This document shows positions 1 to 8,556 of a DNA stretch of 64,000 nucleotides, one piece after another. The notes under the pieces were generated by a model. That model was not told the DNA's origin and searched no databases. It saw nothing but the letters and a program-made list of their open reading frames with translations. Each line of letters opens with the position of its first letter. Position 1 is the stretch's first letter. Position numbers and translations under genes: made by a program. Source of the DNA: Gemmatimonadota bacterium (lineage in GTDB: Bacteria; Latescibacterota; UBA2968); the NCBI GenBank assembly GCA_026705765.1, contig JAPPAB010000056.1:1-64000 (forward strand), in the 5' to 3' direction.

Positions 1-1870
1 CATCGCCATCGCCAAGCAGGTCCAGAACAAGACCACTGCGATACCCACACGCCACAGAATACCAGCGCAATCCCTCATCGGTCACATCAAAAACGCGAGA
101 ACGCGGACTGTCAAATCGAATTTTTTCAACACCATTAATTGCGCGCCCCGACACCCTCAGTGTCCCCTCCCAGATCACGCCAGAATAACTGCTCTTGCGA
201 CTCGCGCCTTCCCACAAAATACGCACGCGATTGCGGTCTTTTGCCCCTTCAATCGGATGGCTGTAAATCCGTTCCAATCCGCGGTACAATTCCACAGATT
301 CATACGGCGCAGTACCCGCCACAAAAGCTGAGATTTGCGGTGTATTTCCCGTTGTGAACTCCTCCCCCATCAAATGGTCTTCGCACGAAGTATGCAACAA
401 AATTCGCGCACCTGTCGTCGCGTAAATACGCCGCGCTTTGTACGCATCCAAAACACGCTCAATCGTCAACTCGGGCGCGTAAACAGCAGCCAATCCCGCC
501 TTGGCATAACGCCGGTGCTGAAAACCCGGCGTATCCCCACCCGGTCGCCCGTTGTGGCTATCGCTCCCACCGAAAAATCCCATGCGATAATTGCGCTCAA
601 ATGTCTCCTGCAAAATCCACTCAAATGTCCCGTGATCCGATGTCACTTCCACAGCGGGTTCCAAATACGGATCGTGGTATTGCAAATCGGAATGTTCCCC
701 CCCCACATGAGCCGTAATCACCGTATCCGTCCCGCGATACGCTTCATAGACCTCTGTAATATGCCTCAAATCCGTATCCTCATCCGACTTATCATCCAAT
801 CCCTCATGCCCGGACCGACGGATGGGCTGATCGTGCCGCCGAAAATACACATTGTGATGTCCACCCCGCGTGGTTTGTGCCGACCACTCAAAGCCCGGCA
901 AAGCGACAAATTGCCCCGGCTGATTATACGCGCGTTCCGTCTCTTGTTGTAACACCCAATCGCGTTTGCTCAACACGTGATCATTGCGCTGATACCCCGC
1001 AAAGTGAATCGCTGCCACATCTCGCGCATACCTGAAAAAATCGGGAATCTTCTCCGCCATAGCCACCTGACCGCCGTGTGAGTCTCCCCAATACAGCGCG
1101 AATTGCGGTGCTGCATTGCGGCACGCAATCGGATTGCTCTGCGCAACCAGTGTGCCATCTTCCGCATCGATACGGTGAACTCCCCCGCGCTCTACCACAC
1201 ATTCATCCATCCATCGCACGCCCCCATCTGCATCGCCAAAACTTACAGTTTGCGGCACGCGCACATCATTGCCGTTGAGCGCCACATCCCCGCGATATGA
1301 GACCGCTGGATTTCCCCAGGCATCTTCGGCCTTGACCTGAATGCGAAACGATTTGCCAGATTCGACAATAGACGGCGCATTGATCACCAGCTTCACAGCC
1401 TCGCCTCCCACAATGCGCAAAGACGGCGGATCGGGCAATATCGCGGCCTCGCCATCTCCTGCATCGACAGCCACCCAGAAAAAGTGCTGCGCCTCGGCAA
1501 AAGTCTGCGAACGAAACCCCGGTCCGCCGCCTGTCGTATCGCCATAAGTCACCGAAACCTGCTCGCCCTCTGCCAAAGCGCGCCCATTTACAGTCAGCAA
1601 AAGCGACATCATACTCTGAACCAGCGCACCCACACGCGCTTCTCTCGGCGCGTCAACCATCAAATAATCTGCCCCCCTGGGATCATCCATCTGAGGCGTT
1701 GCGCGGTCTGAATCCGCATCCGTATAAATCCGAATCGTCCCTCCTCTTGCAACCCCTTTTTCCCCTGCCGTATAAGTCAGCGTCCATGTGCCACAGGACC
1801 CGGCCACCACATCTTCCGACGGACTCACTATCGCACTCCCATATAACTTTTTTATTTCTGCATCAGACAT
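1..1870 (-). CDS. DUF3604 (PHP-like metal-dependent) protein, 3' end outside window
   Basis: The reading frame starts at the ATG at 1870 behind a GGGGGAG ribosome site and runs off the left edge, giving about 623 residues without a stop. The N-terminal third is beta-rich and carries no recognisable catalytic motif. The middle starts with YWGDSHGG, then shows ALPGFEWS, GGHHNVYF, TAHVGGEH and FGGSDSHNGRPG. These His/Asp-rich motifs match the DUF3604 family, which resembles PHP metal-dependent phosphoesterases. The substrate is unknown. No signal peptide is evident. It lies 14 bp behind the membrane protein ending at 1885, so the two are probably co-transcribed. Family placement is fairly sure; function is not. 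Confidence 0.8.
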   Translation of the reverse strand, partial: MSDAEIKKLYGSAIVSPSEDVVAGSCGTWTLTYTAGEKGVARGGTIRIYTDADSDRATPQMDDPRGADYLMVDAPREARVGALVQSMMSLLLTVNGRALAEGEQVSVTYGDTTGGGPGFRSQTFAEAQHFFWVAVDAGDGEAAILPDPPSLRIVGGEAVKLVINAPSIVESGKSFRIQVKAEDAWGNPAVSYRGDVALNGNDVRVPQTVSFGDADGGVRWMDECVVERGGVHRIDAEDGTLVAQSNPIACRNAAPQFALYWGDSHGGQVAMAEKIPDFFRYARDVAAIHFAGYQRNDHVLSKRDWVLQQETERAYNQPGQFVALPGFEWSAQTTRGGHHNVYFRRHDQPIRRSGHEGLDDKSDEDTDLRHITEVYEAYRGTDTVITAHVGGEHSDLQYHDPYLEPAVEVTSDHGTFEWILQETFERNYRMGFFGGSDSHNGRPGGDTPGFQHRRYAKAGLAAVYAPELTIERVLDAYKARRIYATTGARILLHTSCEDHLMGEEFTTGNTPQISAFVAGTAPYESVELYRGLERIYSHPIEGAKDRNRVRILWEGASRKSSYSGVIWEGTLRVSGRAINGVEKIRFDSPRSRVFDVTDEGLRWYSVACGYRSGLVLDLLGDGD

Positions 1871-1884
1871 AATTGTACTCCCCC

Positions 1885-3840
1885 TTACCAACCGTGAACA
1901 AAATGTCTGCTATCTGGAAACCAGATCGCATCCACAACACTCGACAGCGCAATGCCAAACAGATACCCGACAATAGCGCCATACCAGAACGGCAGCGACC
2001 GCCTGTAAAGCTGCACGCCCCCAAATCGCAACACAACCACCTTCACCAGCCACACGAGCAACAAACAAAACGCATATCGCCCGGGCGGAAACGCAATGGC
2101 GACCGGGTGAAAAGGCCACCACGCAAACTGCGAACGCAAATAAGTCAAAACACCTGCTTCTGCGAAACCAAACAACCACACACCGAGCTTTTGCGTATCA
2201 AAAACCGATATTTTACTGCCCTCGATATAGGGCACCCGCGAAATGAGTGAATCCATAGGCCACGACACCAGCAGCCCATTCAACCCGCCTTCGTCATAAC
2301 ACCGAAACAAATAAAAACCACCCGCACTCATATACCCGACCAAATACGCCAGCGGAACCATCCCCCATATCCACGGATGCCGGCGCAGCGAATTGCCAAA
2401 CATGCGAAAAATATGCGGAATAGCAGCCAGACAGGTCGTTCGGATTGAAGCTCCTAAAAACACATTCCGATTGAACAAAATCAGCATCGACTGCGACGTG
2501 GGCGAAAGTCTCGACGTGCCAATCACAGAGTGAATCAGCGCCACGCCTTTACCACCAGCGGGATTGAGATAGGTAAATCCGGTTGCGGCCGCGTATTTCG
2601 CAATGCCAAAATAACACATAAACATCAGAATGAGTTGCCCCGCCATCGCCCAGAACCCCACTCCCGAAGACATCATCCAGCCGCCGACACCAACCGTTGC
2701 CAAACCCAGACCAACCCAGGCCGTGCGATACGTAACGGGCACGCCATCGTCAACGGCGCGAGATCGGTTCAGCGCTTTTTGAACCGTCTCCTTTAAGTGC
2801 TTCCGCGCAACCCACACCGACCACAACACCAGACATGCCAGCGCGCCGTGCATCTCGAGCATCGCAATCTCACCGGCCTTGGCGGGCTGCCCCTCTAATC
2901 CCACCGTAAAACCAGTACGATTCAGCAGCCCCACCTTAAAAATATTAATCACATTGTAAAACCACACGCTGAACAAAATATCAGCCGGACAGAGATAAGC
3001 CAAACCCATAATCAGCGGCTGCACGCGCAAATAATAAGCCGGAAAATAAGGACCCAAATCCACGGCTTTGGTGAGATAGTGATCAAAAACCGTAATCCGG
3101 GGCATATTCAGTTGAAAATAACCCACAATATTCCAGCAAATCACACCGGCCACACACCAGAACCCGATCCAGAAAATTTTGTCTCGCAACACAGCGGGCA
3201 CGCGGCCTTCATCTGCGCCCTCAATCAAAGCCACGGGAAATTCGGACATGGGAAAAACCAGGCGCTCTTTTTCCTGCCACTGCTTAAAAAAAAGCACGCT
3301 ACCGAAAAATCCCGCCATCACCGCACTGATACAGCCGACAAACCACCAGAAAAAAGGCCGCACCCACAGCAACCACGGCACGGGATCGCCGCGATGACGC
3401 CCGGTGTACACCGCCCGCACATCGGGTATATTGGCGTCCAAAAAAAACCACTGGGGCAAAAAGGGAATGACCGCATCGCGCAAGCGATTTTCCGGAGAGG
3501 CGAAAAACTCGGGCGACGGAATCAGACTCACCGCATAAAACCCCCACCCCACCGCTGGCAAACTGCCGACAATCCACATCATCGAAAAAATCGTGAGCAA
3601 CTCAATGCGGGACAATGCAAATCGCGGCGCGAAATGAATCAGCCCCACATTGATCCCCACCCACATCACAAAGGGAATCAAAGCCGCCACGGGCAAATAG
3701 CTCTTGACCAGATTCCCCGCAAAATAGCTCATATACCACGTCGCAACCGCAATGGTCACCAGCCCCAACAAAATAGACCGAAATGTTATCGTATCCGGCG
3801 CGGGAGATGCTTCAGCTTGTATTTCGGATGAAAGAGCCAT
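1885..3840 (-). CDS. Polytopic membrane protein, DUF6785/DUF6784 type
   Basis: This 651-residue protein has a short polar N-terminus and then many hydrophobic segments (about a dozen or more, from roughly residue 22 to the end) separated by short loops. It contains aromatic motifs such as WVGINVGLIHFAP and FGIAKYAAATGFTYLNPAGG. It resembles the large DUF6785/DUF6784 membrane proteins found in Latescibacterota- and Planctomycetes-like genomes. I recognise this from overall look, not from a search. A transport role is plausible but unproven. It lies directly upstream of the DUF3604 gene, which suggests a shared substrate or pathway. Confidence 0.6.
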   Translation of the reverse strand: MALSSEIQAEASPAPDTITFRSILLGLVTIAVATWYMSYFAGNLVKSYLPVAALIPFVMWVGINVGLIHFAPRFALSRIELLTIFSMMWIVGSLPAVGWGFYAVSLIPSPEFFASPENRLRDAVIPFLPQWFFLDANIPDVRAVYTGRHRGDPVPWLLWVRPFFWWFVGCISAVMAGFFGSVLFFKQWQEKERLVFPMSEFPVALIEGADEGRVPAVLRDKIFWIGFWCVAGVICWNIVGYFQLNMPRITVFDHYLTKAVDLGPYFPAYYLRVQPLIMGLAYLCPADILFSVWFYNVINIFKVGLLNRTGFTVGLEGQPAKAGEIAMLEMHGALACLVLWSVWVARKHLKETVQKALNRSRAVDDGVPVTYRTAWVGLGLATVGVGGWMMSSGVGFWAMAGQLILMFMCYFGIAKYAAATGFTYLNPAGGKGVALIHSVIGTSRLSPTSQSMLILFNRNVFLGASIRTTCLAAIPHIFRMFGNSLRRHPWIWGMVPLAYLVGYMSAGGFYLFRCYDEGGLNGLLVSWPMDSLISRVPYIEGSKISVFDTQKLGVWLFGFAEAGVLTYLRSQFAWWPFHPVAIAFPPGRYAFCLLLVWLVKVVVLRFGGVQLYRRSLPFWYGAIVGYLFGIALSSVVDAIWFPDSRHFVHGW

Positions 3841-3881
3841 GGAAACTGTCAGAAGCGGTGTAAAACTGGCCGATTTCCAGA

Positions 3882-4050
3882 CCAGTTCATCAGGATAAGC
3901 AGGATGAAAGGATGATCAGGATAAAACCCGTAGGGTCAGAGTTATGAATTGTAGGGGCGATCCCTTGTGGTCGTCCGCCGTTGTAGGGGCGTTCAGTGAA
4001 CGGGTCTGACCTGCGACCCGTTGTAAACCCCTGTGGTCGCCCGCCTTGGC
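3882..4050. repeat. Cluster of short dispersed repeats in a 312-bp gene-free gap
   Basis: The gap 3841-4152 has no credible gene. At 3882-3927 it holds variants of a short CAGGAT-rich motif (ATCAGGATAAGCAGGATGAA and a second CAGGATAA). From 3948 it holds two copies of TTGTAGGGGCG and two of a CC(T)TGTGGTCG(T/C)CCGCC motif, around 3963 and 4031. Such motifs are typical of short intergenic repeats scattered through bacterial genomes. The short open frames here translate only the repeats. No promoter or terminator is clear. Confidence 0.6.
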
Positions 4051-4152
4051 CAAGGACAATAAACTTTGAATTGGGCTGGATCCTTGCCGACAGGCTTAAT
4101 GGCACGTTGAGCACTCTTGACCTTTTGAAGACGCCCTTACCTATCTCTCGCT

Positions 4153-5325
4153 TTAGCGATTTTTATTTATAGCTTTGATTACTTCACTACCTAACCGCCT
4201 AGTACTGCGTGTGTTACCTCTACTATTAAATAGATCAACATTAACCTTTTCAGCAAGTTCCCTGAGTATTGGTTTGGTTGGAGAAATAATCTCTCCGTCT
4301 TTTTTAACCTTGATTGTGCCACTTTTCAACTTTTGGATAACGTATGGGCCAGAAGTAGCTGTTTCAATAACAGGTGTGTCAGAGTGATCTTTAATGGGCG
4401 TTGGTTTGTTGTTTGCGTCAATTTCTCGGCATTTAAGATAGGCTTTGTTGATTGATCCCTCTTCAACTGCTTGCTCAACAGTCAACATTCGGGCAATTCG
4501 TCTAGAACGTGTGGCTGTCTTGTAATCAACTTCACAAGTATCAGTAACAAATTTTTTCCAGCCTGGTCCTTCAAAGACTGCCTCAACCTTGTTGAGTTCA
4601 GTACCAAATGCATGTACAATTTTCATATCCTCTGGCTTTTTGTCGTTGATCTCATCATACAGCTCTGTGATCTCTTTAGCATGTTTGTCCAACATATCAA
4701 CCTGTGGAGTAGATGTTTCAATAACAGGTATGTCAGAGTGACCTTTAGTCGATTCCGACTGAACAGTGGCTTCTTCAGTAATCAGAGATTCAGTTATGTT
4801 TAGCTCAGTAGTCGAGCTGACAATCGGAGTTTGCCCAGCATTAATATGCTCTGAGATTATAGCGGGTCTCCACAAGGCCAACACCTTCAGGCATACTTCA
4901 GTTGCTGACTTCTCGTTCAGGTCGAATGACGCTGCCAGCATATCATTTGCGGGCTTATTGGTATCGTATATTGCCCAACACACGCCATCTGTTACTGAAA
5001 AATAGCGGGCTTTAATGTTTGTCTCGTCTAAGGCATAATTTACGGCTTGCTTAAGCCCATCTCCTAGTGACCTGCCGAGTCTCTTTGCCTCTACCATCAT
5101 CACAGGCTTGCTGCCAGCGAGCAGCGCATAATCCACTCGCCCTCCGCCCGAACTGTACTCAGGCACAACCACATCCGGGTCTTCGGTATCCCAACCCAGT
5201 TCACGCAACAGGGGATCAATCAGTGCGTAGCGGGTCAACGCTTCGCTTTGTCTGAGTGAATCGCTATGACTGTCAATACGTTTTTGGAGCTTTTCTATTA
5301 GTTTCAGCAGGTTTTCCAGTGGCAT
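4153..5325 (-). CDS. Stand-alone HsdR_N-type PD-(D/E)XK nuclease-like protein
   Basis: This 390-residue protein begins with a short helical segment, then a domain like the N-terminus of type I restriction subunit HsdR. Asp65 (in VDYALL), Glu79 and Lys81 (in VEAKR) fit a PD-(D/E)XK nuclease core. There is no helicase domain and there are no HsdM or HsdS genes nearby. The remainder is lysine-rich. It contains two copies of a linker reading (D)xPVIETxT, visible at DNA level around 4358-4395 and 4710-4750. It may be a solitary defence or DNA-processing nuclease. The ATG at 5325 follows a GAAAGG site. Its base composition is more AT-rich than flanking genes, consistent with transfer. Confidence 0.7.
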   Translation of the reverse strand: MPLENLLKLIEKLQKRIDSHSDSLRQSEALTRYALIDPLLRELGWDTEDPDVVVPEYSSGGGRVDYALLAGSKPVMMVEAKRLGRSLGDGLKQAVNYALDETNIKARYFSVTDGVCWAIYDTNKPANDMLAASFDLNEKSATEVCLKVLALWRPAIISEHINAGQTPIVSSTTELNITESLITEEATVQSESTKGHSDIPVIETSTPQVDMLDKHAKEITELYDEINDKKPEDMKIVHAFGTELNKVEAVFEGPGWKKFVTDTCEVDYKTATRSRRIARMLTVEQAVEEGSINKAYLKCREIDANNKPTPIKDHSDTPVIETATSGPYVIQKLKSGTIKVKKDGEIISPTKPILRELAEKVNVDLFNSRGNTRSTRRLGSEVIKAINKNR

Positions 5326-5393
5326 ATTTACAAACCTTTCTCAATATCTTGAATGGATTATAGCTTATATCTTCAAATATCGCTTTTCGTCAA

Positions 5394-5422
5394 TTGACAT
5401 TACACAAGAATTACGTTATAAA
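5394..5422 (+). promoter_or_regulatory. Consensus sigma70-type promoter for the DUF2442 gene
   Basis: TTGACA at 5394-5399 and TATAAA at 5417-5422 are separated by exactly 17 bp. The predicted transcript start is near 5430, 18 bp before the ATG at 5448. This makes the longer reading frame that begins inside the -35 box unlikely. Confidence 0.7.
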
Positions 5423-5447
5423 ACCACAAAAATCTGGAGTAAATCAA

Positions 5448-5723
5448 ATGCCGAACTATCCAAAAGTAAAATCTGTTACCGCTCTACCGAACTTGAAGCT
5501 CAGAGTAACCTTTGTCTCTGGTAAGGTGAAAATATATAACTGCGCGCCGCTTATCACAGAAGACGCATTCCGTCCATTAAAGGACGAAGCATTCTTCAAA
5601 AACGTGCGCGTAGATGCAGCCGGTTATGGCATTAGTTGGAATGACTATGTCGATCTCAGTGAATCAGAACTCTGGGTTAATAGGATCGTAGTCAGTGACA
5701 CCGCAGATCATGTAGATGGTTAA
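5448..5723 (+). CDS. DUF2442 family protein
   Basis: This is a small protein of 91 residues starting MPNYPKVKSV. Its pattern is a beta-strand reading LRVTFVSGKVKIYNC, then a PL...FRPLKDEAFF segment and a final GISWNDYVDLS stretch. This is the DUF2442 pattern. Such proteins often sit beside DUF4160 or toxin-antitoxin genes, but no DUF4160 partner is visible here. The ATG at 5448 was chosen over a longer in-frame start because a TGGAG site lies 7 bp upstream and a strong promoter covers the longer N-terminus. Its function is unknown. Confidence 0.75.
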   Translation: MPNYPKVKSVTALPNLKLRVTFVSGKVKIYNCAPLITEDAFRPLKDEAFFKNVRVDAAGYGISWNDYVDLSESELWVNRIVVSDTADHVDG

Positions 5724-5738
5724 GAGGTAAACACGGGT

Positions 5739-5939
5739 GTGGCCTACAACTTGACCGCTCAATATAACACGGAACACAAAGGGATTCAAGGAATGAGATT
5801 TGAGATGGGATACAACCATCTGGGCAATGGACGGATGGTCGATGCACACATTCGTCGCATGCGCATAAAACTGGGTGCAGCACAGGAAATGATCCGCACA
5901 GTGAGAGGCGTGGAATACTATTTTAAGCCGATTGAGTAA
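5739..5939 (+). pseudogene. Orphan 3' end of an OmpR/PhoB-type response regulator gene
   Basis: From about residue 22 to the end, this 66-codon frame matches the last part of an OmpR/PhoB winged helix. It shows GYN..GNGRMVDAHIRRMR, then a short helix, then IRTVRGVEYYF. The receiver domain and the first half of the winged helix are missing, and no sensor kinase is nearby. It begins only with a weak GTG. I read it as the 3' end of a broken gene beside an accessory nuclease. A tiny DNA-binding protein in its own right is less likely, because the recognition helix is incomplete. Confidence 0.7.
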
Positions 5940-5960
5940 ACCTGTCCATCTTTCTCCCCT

Positions 5961-6001
5961 AACGGGATGTATGTTCTTTTGAGCATACGTCCCGTTTTTT
6001 T
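5961..6001 (+). terminator. Rho-independent terminator
   Basis: AACGGGATGTATG at 5961-5973 pairs with CATACGTCCCGTT at 5984-5996, with one G-U-type mismatch, and T residues follow to 6001. It closes the unit that ends with the regulator fragment. Confidence 0.85.
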
Positions 6002-6008
6002 GTATAAT
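5979..6008 (+). promoter_or_regulatory. Probable promoter of ogt
   Basis: TTGAGC at 5979-5984 and a perfect TATAAT at 6003-6008 are 18 bp apart, upstream of the ATG at 6046. The element overlaps the right arm of the preceding terminator. Confidence 0.5.
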
Positions 6009-6045
6009 TAGAGTAAGAATATATCTCACCTCCACAGAGGTCGCT

Positions 6046-6576
6046 ATGTTAGATTTACAAATCTTAAAGCAATTACCGCGAGAGACCGTATGGAAAGATG
6101 TGGCAAGTCGGCTGGGCCCGTTGACCGTATTGGCCTCAGATAATGGCGTACATGCAATTGCTTTTGAAAGTGATCAAACGGAACAGGCGAAGACAAATTT
6201 GCCTCGCACAGAGAATCATCCAATCATAAATGCGGTGGATGAACAACTCGCGATGTATTTTGATGGGACGTTGAAAGTTTTCGATTTGCCATTGGACTTG
6301 CGCGGAACGGATTTTCAGAAGCGCGTGTGGAAATTATTACTGGAGATACCCTTTGGAGAAACGCGGACCTATGGCGACCTCGCCCGCGCATTGGGCAATG
6401 CGGACGCATCGCAAGCCGTGGGCGCGGCCAATGGCAAAAATCCCGTGGCGATAGTGGTACCGTGTCACCGGGTGATCGGCGCGTCCGGTCATCTAACGGG
6501 ATATGCTGGGGGGATGGATAAGAAAAAATTTCTACTGGCGCATGAAGGTGTGATTCCGCCAGCGTTATTTGGGTAA
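6046..6576 (+). CDS. ogt: Methylated-DNA--protein-cysteine methyltransferase
   Basis: This 176-residue protein repairs O6-alkylguanine by moving the alkyl group to its own cysteine. The active site PCHRVIG is clear, with Cys140. The preceding helix-turn-helix (TYGDLARALGNADASQAVG) and the N-terminal ribonuclease-like domain are in the usual order and length. It is a single gene behind a probable promoter at 5979-6008, with a GAGG site before the ATG. The next genes are on the opposite strand. Confidence 0.95.
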   Translation: MLDLQILKQLPRETVWKDVASRLGPLTVLASDNGVHAIAFESDQTEQAKTNLPRTENHPIINAVDEQLAMYFDGTLKVFDLPLDLRGTDFQKRVWKLLLEIPFGETRTYGDLARALGNADASQAVGAANGKNPVAIVVPCHRVIGASGHLTGYAGGMDKKKFLLAHEGVIPPALFG

Positions 6577-6634
6577 AAGCTGTGAAAATTTCGTTTTGGA
6601 TGAACTGGCCACTGATGATTTTTTTAAAAAGTAA

Positions 6635-6922
6635 TCAAATAGGGGTCGCGTGCAACCGGAAGCCCAATGCGTGTATAACCTTGAGCACCGTAGCAAAACC
6701 CGGATTACCTTCAGGTGACAATGCTTTATAGAGGCTTGCGCGTCCGAGACCGGTTTCACGAGCAATTTGTGTCATACCTTTGGCACAGGCGATATCGCCT
6801 AAAGCAGCAGTGATTAAAGTGGGATCGCCATCTTCGAGCACGGCTTCGAGATACGCGGCGATATCTTCTTTAGTCTTCAGATGGGTCGCCGCATTCCAGG
6901 GGTACGTTTTTGTTTTTTCCAT
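6635..6922 (-). CDS. HigA-type antitoxin (addiction module antidote)
   Basis: This 95-residue protein opens with a WNAATHLKTKEDIAAYLEAV stretch and has a helix-turn-helix at about residues 50-75 (MTQIARETGLGRASLYKALS). It ends with a G.RLHATP tail. This matches the putative addiction module antidote family paired with RelE-like toxins. It lies 10 bp downstream of the toxin gene, in the toxin-first order of higBA loci. It should neutralise the toxin and repress the pair, probably at the palindrome at 7232-7249. Confidence 0.88.
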   Translation of the reverse strand: MEKTKTYPWNAATHLKTKEDIAAYLEAVLEDGDPTLITAALGDIACAKGMTQIARETGLGRASLYKALSPEGNPGFATVLKVIHALGFRLHATPI

Positions 6923-6932
6923 GATTGCCTCC

Positions 6933-7223
6933 TCATAGATTACGCGCTAAATTCTGTGCTGTTTTAATATCTTGATTTTGTGTTCGTTTGTCACCACCCG
7001 CGAGTAGAATTACCAGCGTTTGTCCTCGCTGCGCAAAATACACGCGGTAGCCTGGACCATAGTTAATCCGCAACTCTGAGACACCCTGTCCAACGGGTTT
7101 TACATCACCAAAATTACCCAACGAGAGACGCCGAATTCGGGTATTAATACGTGCTTGTGCGTGTCGATCACGTAACTTGTCAAACCATTGGATGTAAACA
7201 TTTGTCTGACGAATTTCTATCAT
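6933..7223 (-). CDS. RelE/HigB-type toxin (addiction module killer protein)
   Basis: This 96-residue protein has the compact RelE/ParE fold pattern. It includes a [18 protein letters not shown] helix, a [17 protein letters not shown] strand pair and a C-terminal [17 protein letters not shown] segment. Family members are usually ribosome-dependent mRNA interferases. The basic residues in the [12 protein letters not shown] and GGDKRTQ segments are the likely catalytic or binding positions. It is the first gene of the pair with the antitoxin ending at 6635. Confidence 0.88.
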   Translation of the reverse strand: MIEIRQTNVYIQWFDKLRDRHAQARINTRIRRLSLGNFGDVKPVGQGVSELRINYGPGYRVYFAQRGQTLVILLAGGDKRTQNQDIKTAQNLARNL

Positions 7224-7231
7224 TTATTAAA

Positions 7232-7249
7232 TGTATCCTATAGGATACA
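7232..7249. promoter_or_regulatory. Perfect 18-bp palindrome, probable toxin-antitoxin operator
   Basis: TGTATCCTATAGGATACA is an exact inverted repeat with no spacer. It lies 8 bp upstream of the toxin start at 7223 and 19 bp upstream of the divergent oxidoreductase start at 7269. Its position fits an operator bound by the HigA-like antitoxin. Binding is inferred. Confidence 0.65.
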
Positions 7250-7268
7250 AAAAAACAAGGAGATTAAA

Positions 7269-8465
7269 ATGGCTGAAGGACATAAATTGACCATGTTGGG
7301 AACCGGACTGATCGGAATGTTTTACACCATGACCTTGCACAGACATCGGGGAATTGATCGCGTACAGGTCGTATATTCGCGGACTGAAGAACGAGCCAGG
7401 ACATTTGCGGAAGAATGGGACATCCCCAGATGGACAACGGATCTCAAAACCGCAATAGAAGACGAGGAAACCGACGGCGTGGTAATCGGATTGCCCAATG
7501 ATCTACACCTCGAAGCCGCAAAACTCGCGGCACAGGCCAGCAAAGCCGTATTTTGTACCAAACCCCTCGGACGCACCGCTGAGGAAGCCCGGCAAATTCT
7601 GGAAGCAGTGGAAAAAGCGGGCGTATTTGGCGGATATCTCGAAGACCTGGTATATCCTCCCAAAACCCTAAAAGCCCTCGAATCCGTGAAAAACGGCGCA
7701 TTGGGTCGCATCTTATGGGTGCGATCGCGCGAAACACACCCCGGTCCCCACAGCGATTGGTTCTGGGACATAGACAAAGCAGGTGGCGGCGCGATTGTCG
7801 ATATGGGATGTCACTGCATCGAAATCATTCGCAACTTCATCGGCAAAGGCATTCGCCCGGTCGAAGCGATGTGCTGGTCCGACACGCTCGTACATCCAGT
7901 TGAAGCAGAGGATCACGGGATTGGATTAATCAAATTTGAAAATGGATCCATGGGCCAATTTGAAGTCGGATGGGCATTTCGCGGCGGCATGGACCTGCGG
8001 GATGAGGTGGCAGGCACAGAAGGAACAATCTGGCTCAACCACTGGTTGCGCACGGGATTTGACATGTTCACGGCTGTGGGACAAGGAGGGTATGTAGCGG
8101 AAAAAGCCGAAAGCGATACTGGATGGCTCTTCCCCGTGGGTGACGAAGTCGCAGAACTGGGATATTCGGACATGTTCGTGGATATGTTCAACGCCTGGGA
8201 TGAAGGACGCGAACCAATGGAAACACTATATGATGGCTATGTTGTCAATGCAATTATAGATGCGTGTTACAAATCGGCAAAAACAAAGCAATGGGAGCCA
8301 ATAGAAATGGAATGGCGCGGCGGTGAAGTAGATCGGGAAACCGCATCGACCGAAACAGACGCACCATTTGTCACCCTGAAAACCGAACGCATGCCCGATG
8401 GGCGCTTGAAGCGAATTGTAAAAGACAAAGAAACCGGTGAGATCAGCGAGCGGATTGACGAATAG
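7269..8465 (+). CDS. Gfo/Idh/MocA family oxidoreductase
   Basis: This 398-residue NAD(P)-dependent oxidoreductase of sugar or cyclitol type has its Rossmann motif LGTGLIG at the N-terminus. It then has [14 protein letters not shown] (the EKP-like segment, with TKP) and VDMGCHCIE in the C-terminal half. The start is the ATG at 7269, behind AAGGAG; a longer in-frame start would cross the palindrome at 7232. The last two codons and the stop (GAC GAA TAG) are part of the GAATAGAC repeat that follows. The real substrate is unknown. Confidence 0.88.
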   Translation: MAEGHKLTMLGTGLIGMFYTMTLHRHRGIDRVQVVYSRTEERARTFAEEWDIPRWTTDLKTAIEDEETDGVVIGLPNDLHLEAAKLAAQASKAVFCTKPLGRTAEEARQILEAVEKAGVFGGYLEDLVYPPKTLKALESVKNGALGRILWVRSRETHPGPHSDWFWDIDKAGGGAIVDMGCHCIEIIRNFIGKGIRPVEAMCWSDTLVHPVEAEDHGIGLIKFENGSMGQFEVGWAFRGGMDLRDEVAGTEGTIWLNHWLRTGFDMFTAVGQGGYVAEKAESDTGWLFPVGDEVAELGYSDMFVDMFNAWDEGREPMETLYDGYVVNAIIDACYKSAKTKQWEPIEMEWRGGEVDRETASTETDAPFVTLKTERMPDGRLKRIVKDKETGEISERIDE

Positions 8466-8503
8466 ACGAATCAGCGAATCAACGAATAGACGAATAGACG
8501 AAC
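8457..8503. repeat. GAATAGAC-type repeat, locus 1
   Basis: Tandem 8-mers (GAATAGAC, with GAATCAGC and GAATCAAC variants) run from inside the 3' end of the oxidoreductase gene to GAACCC. The same units occur at 46774-46858, 61211-61232 and 63390-63490. Only one arm is present here. The 8466-8556 gap contains nothing else recognisable. Confidence 0.8.
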
Positions 8504-8556
8504 CCGTAGGAGAGGCATCCCCGTCTCGAATCTTACTATAAAAATCAAGGTTGTCA

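Noticed and set aside
3890-4114. Minus-strand frame of 74 codons
   Set aside because: It only translates the dispersed repeats of the gap.
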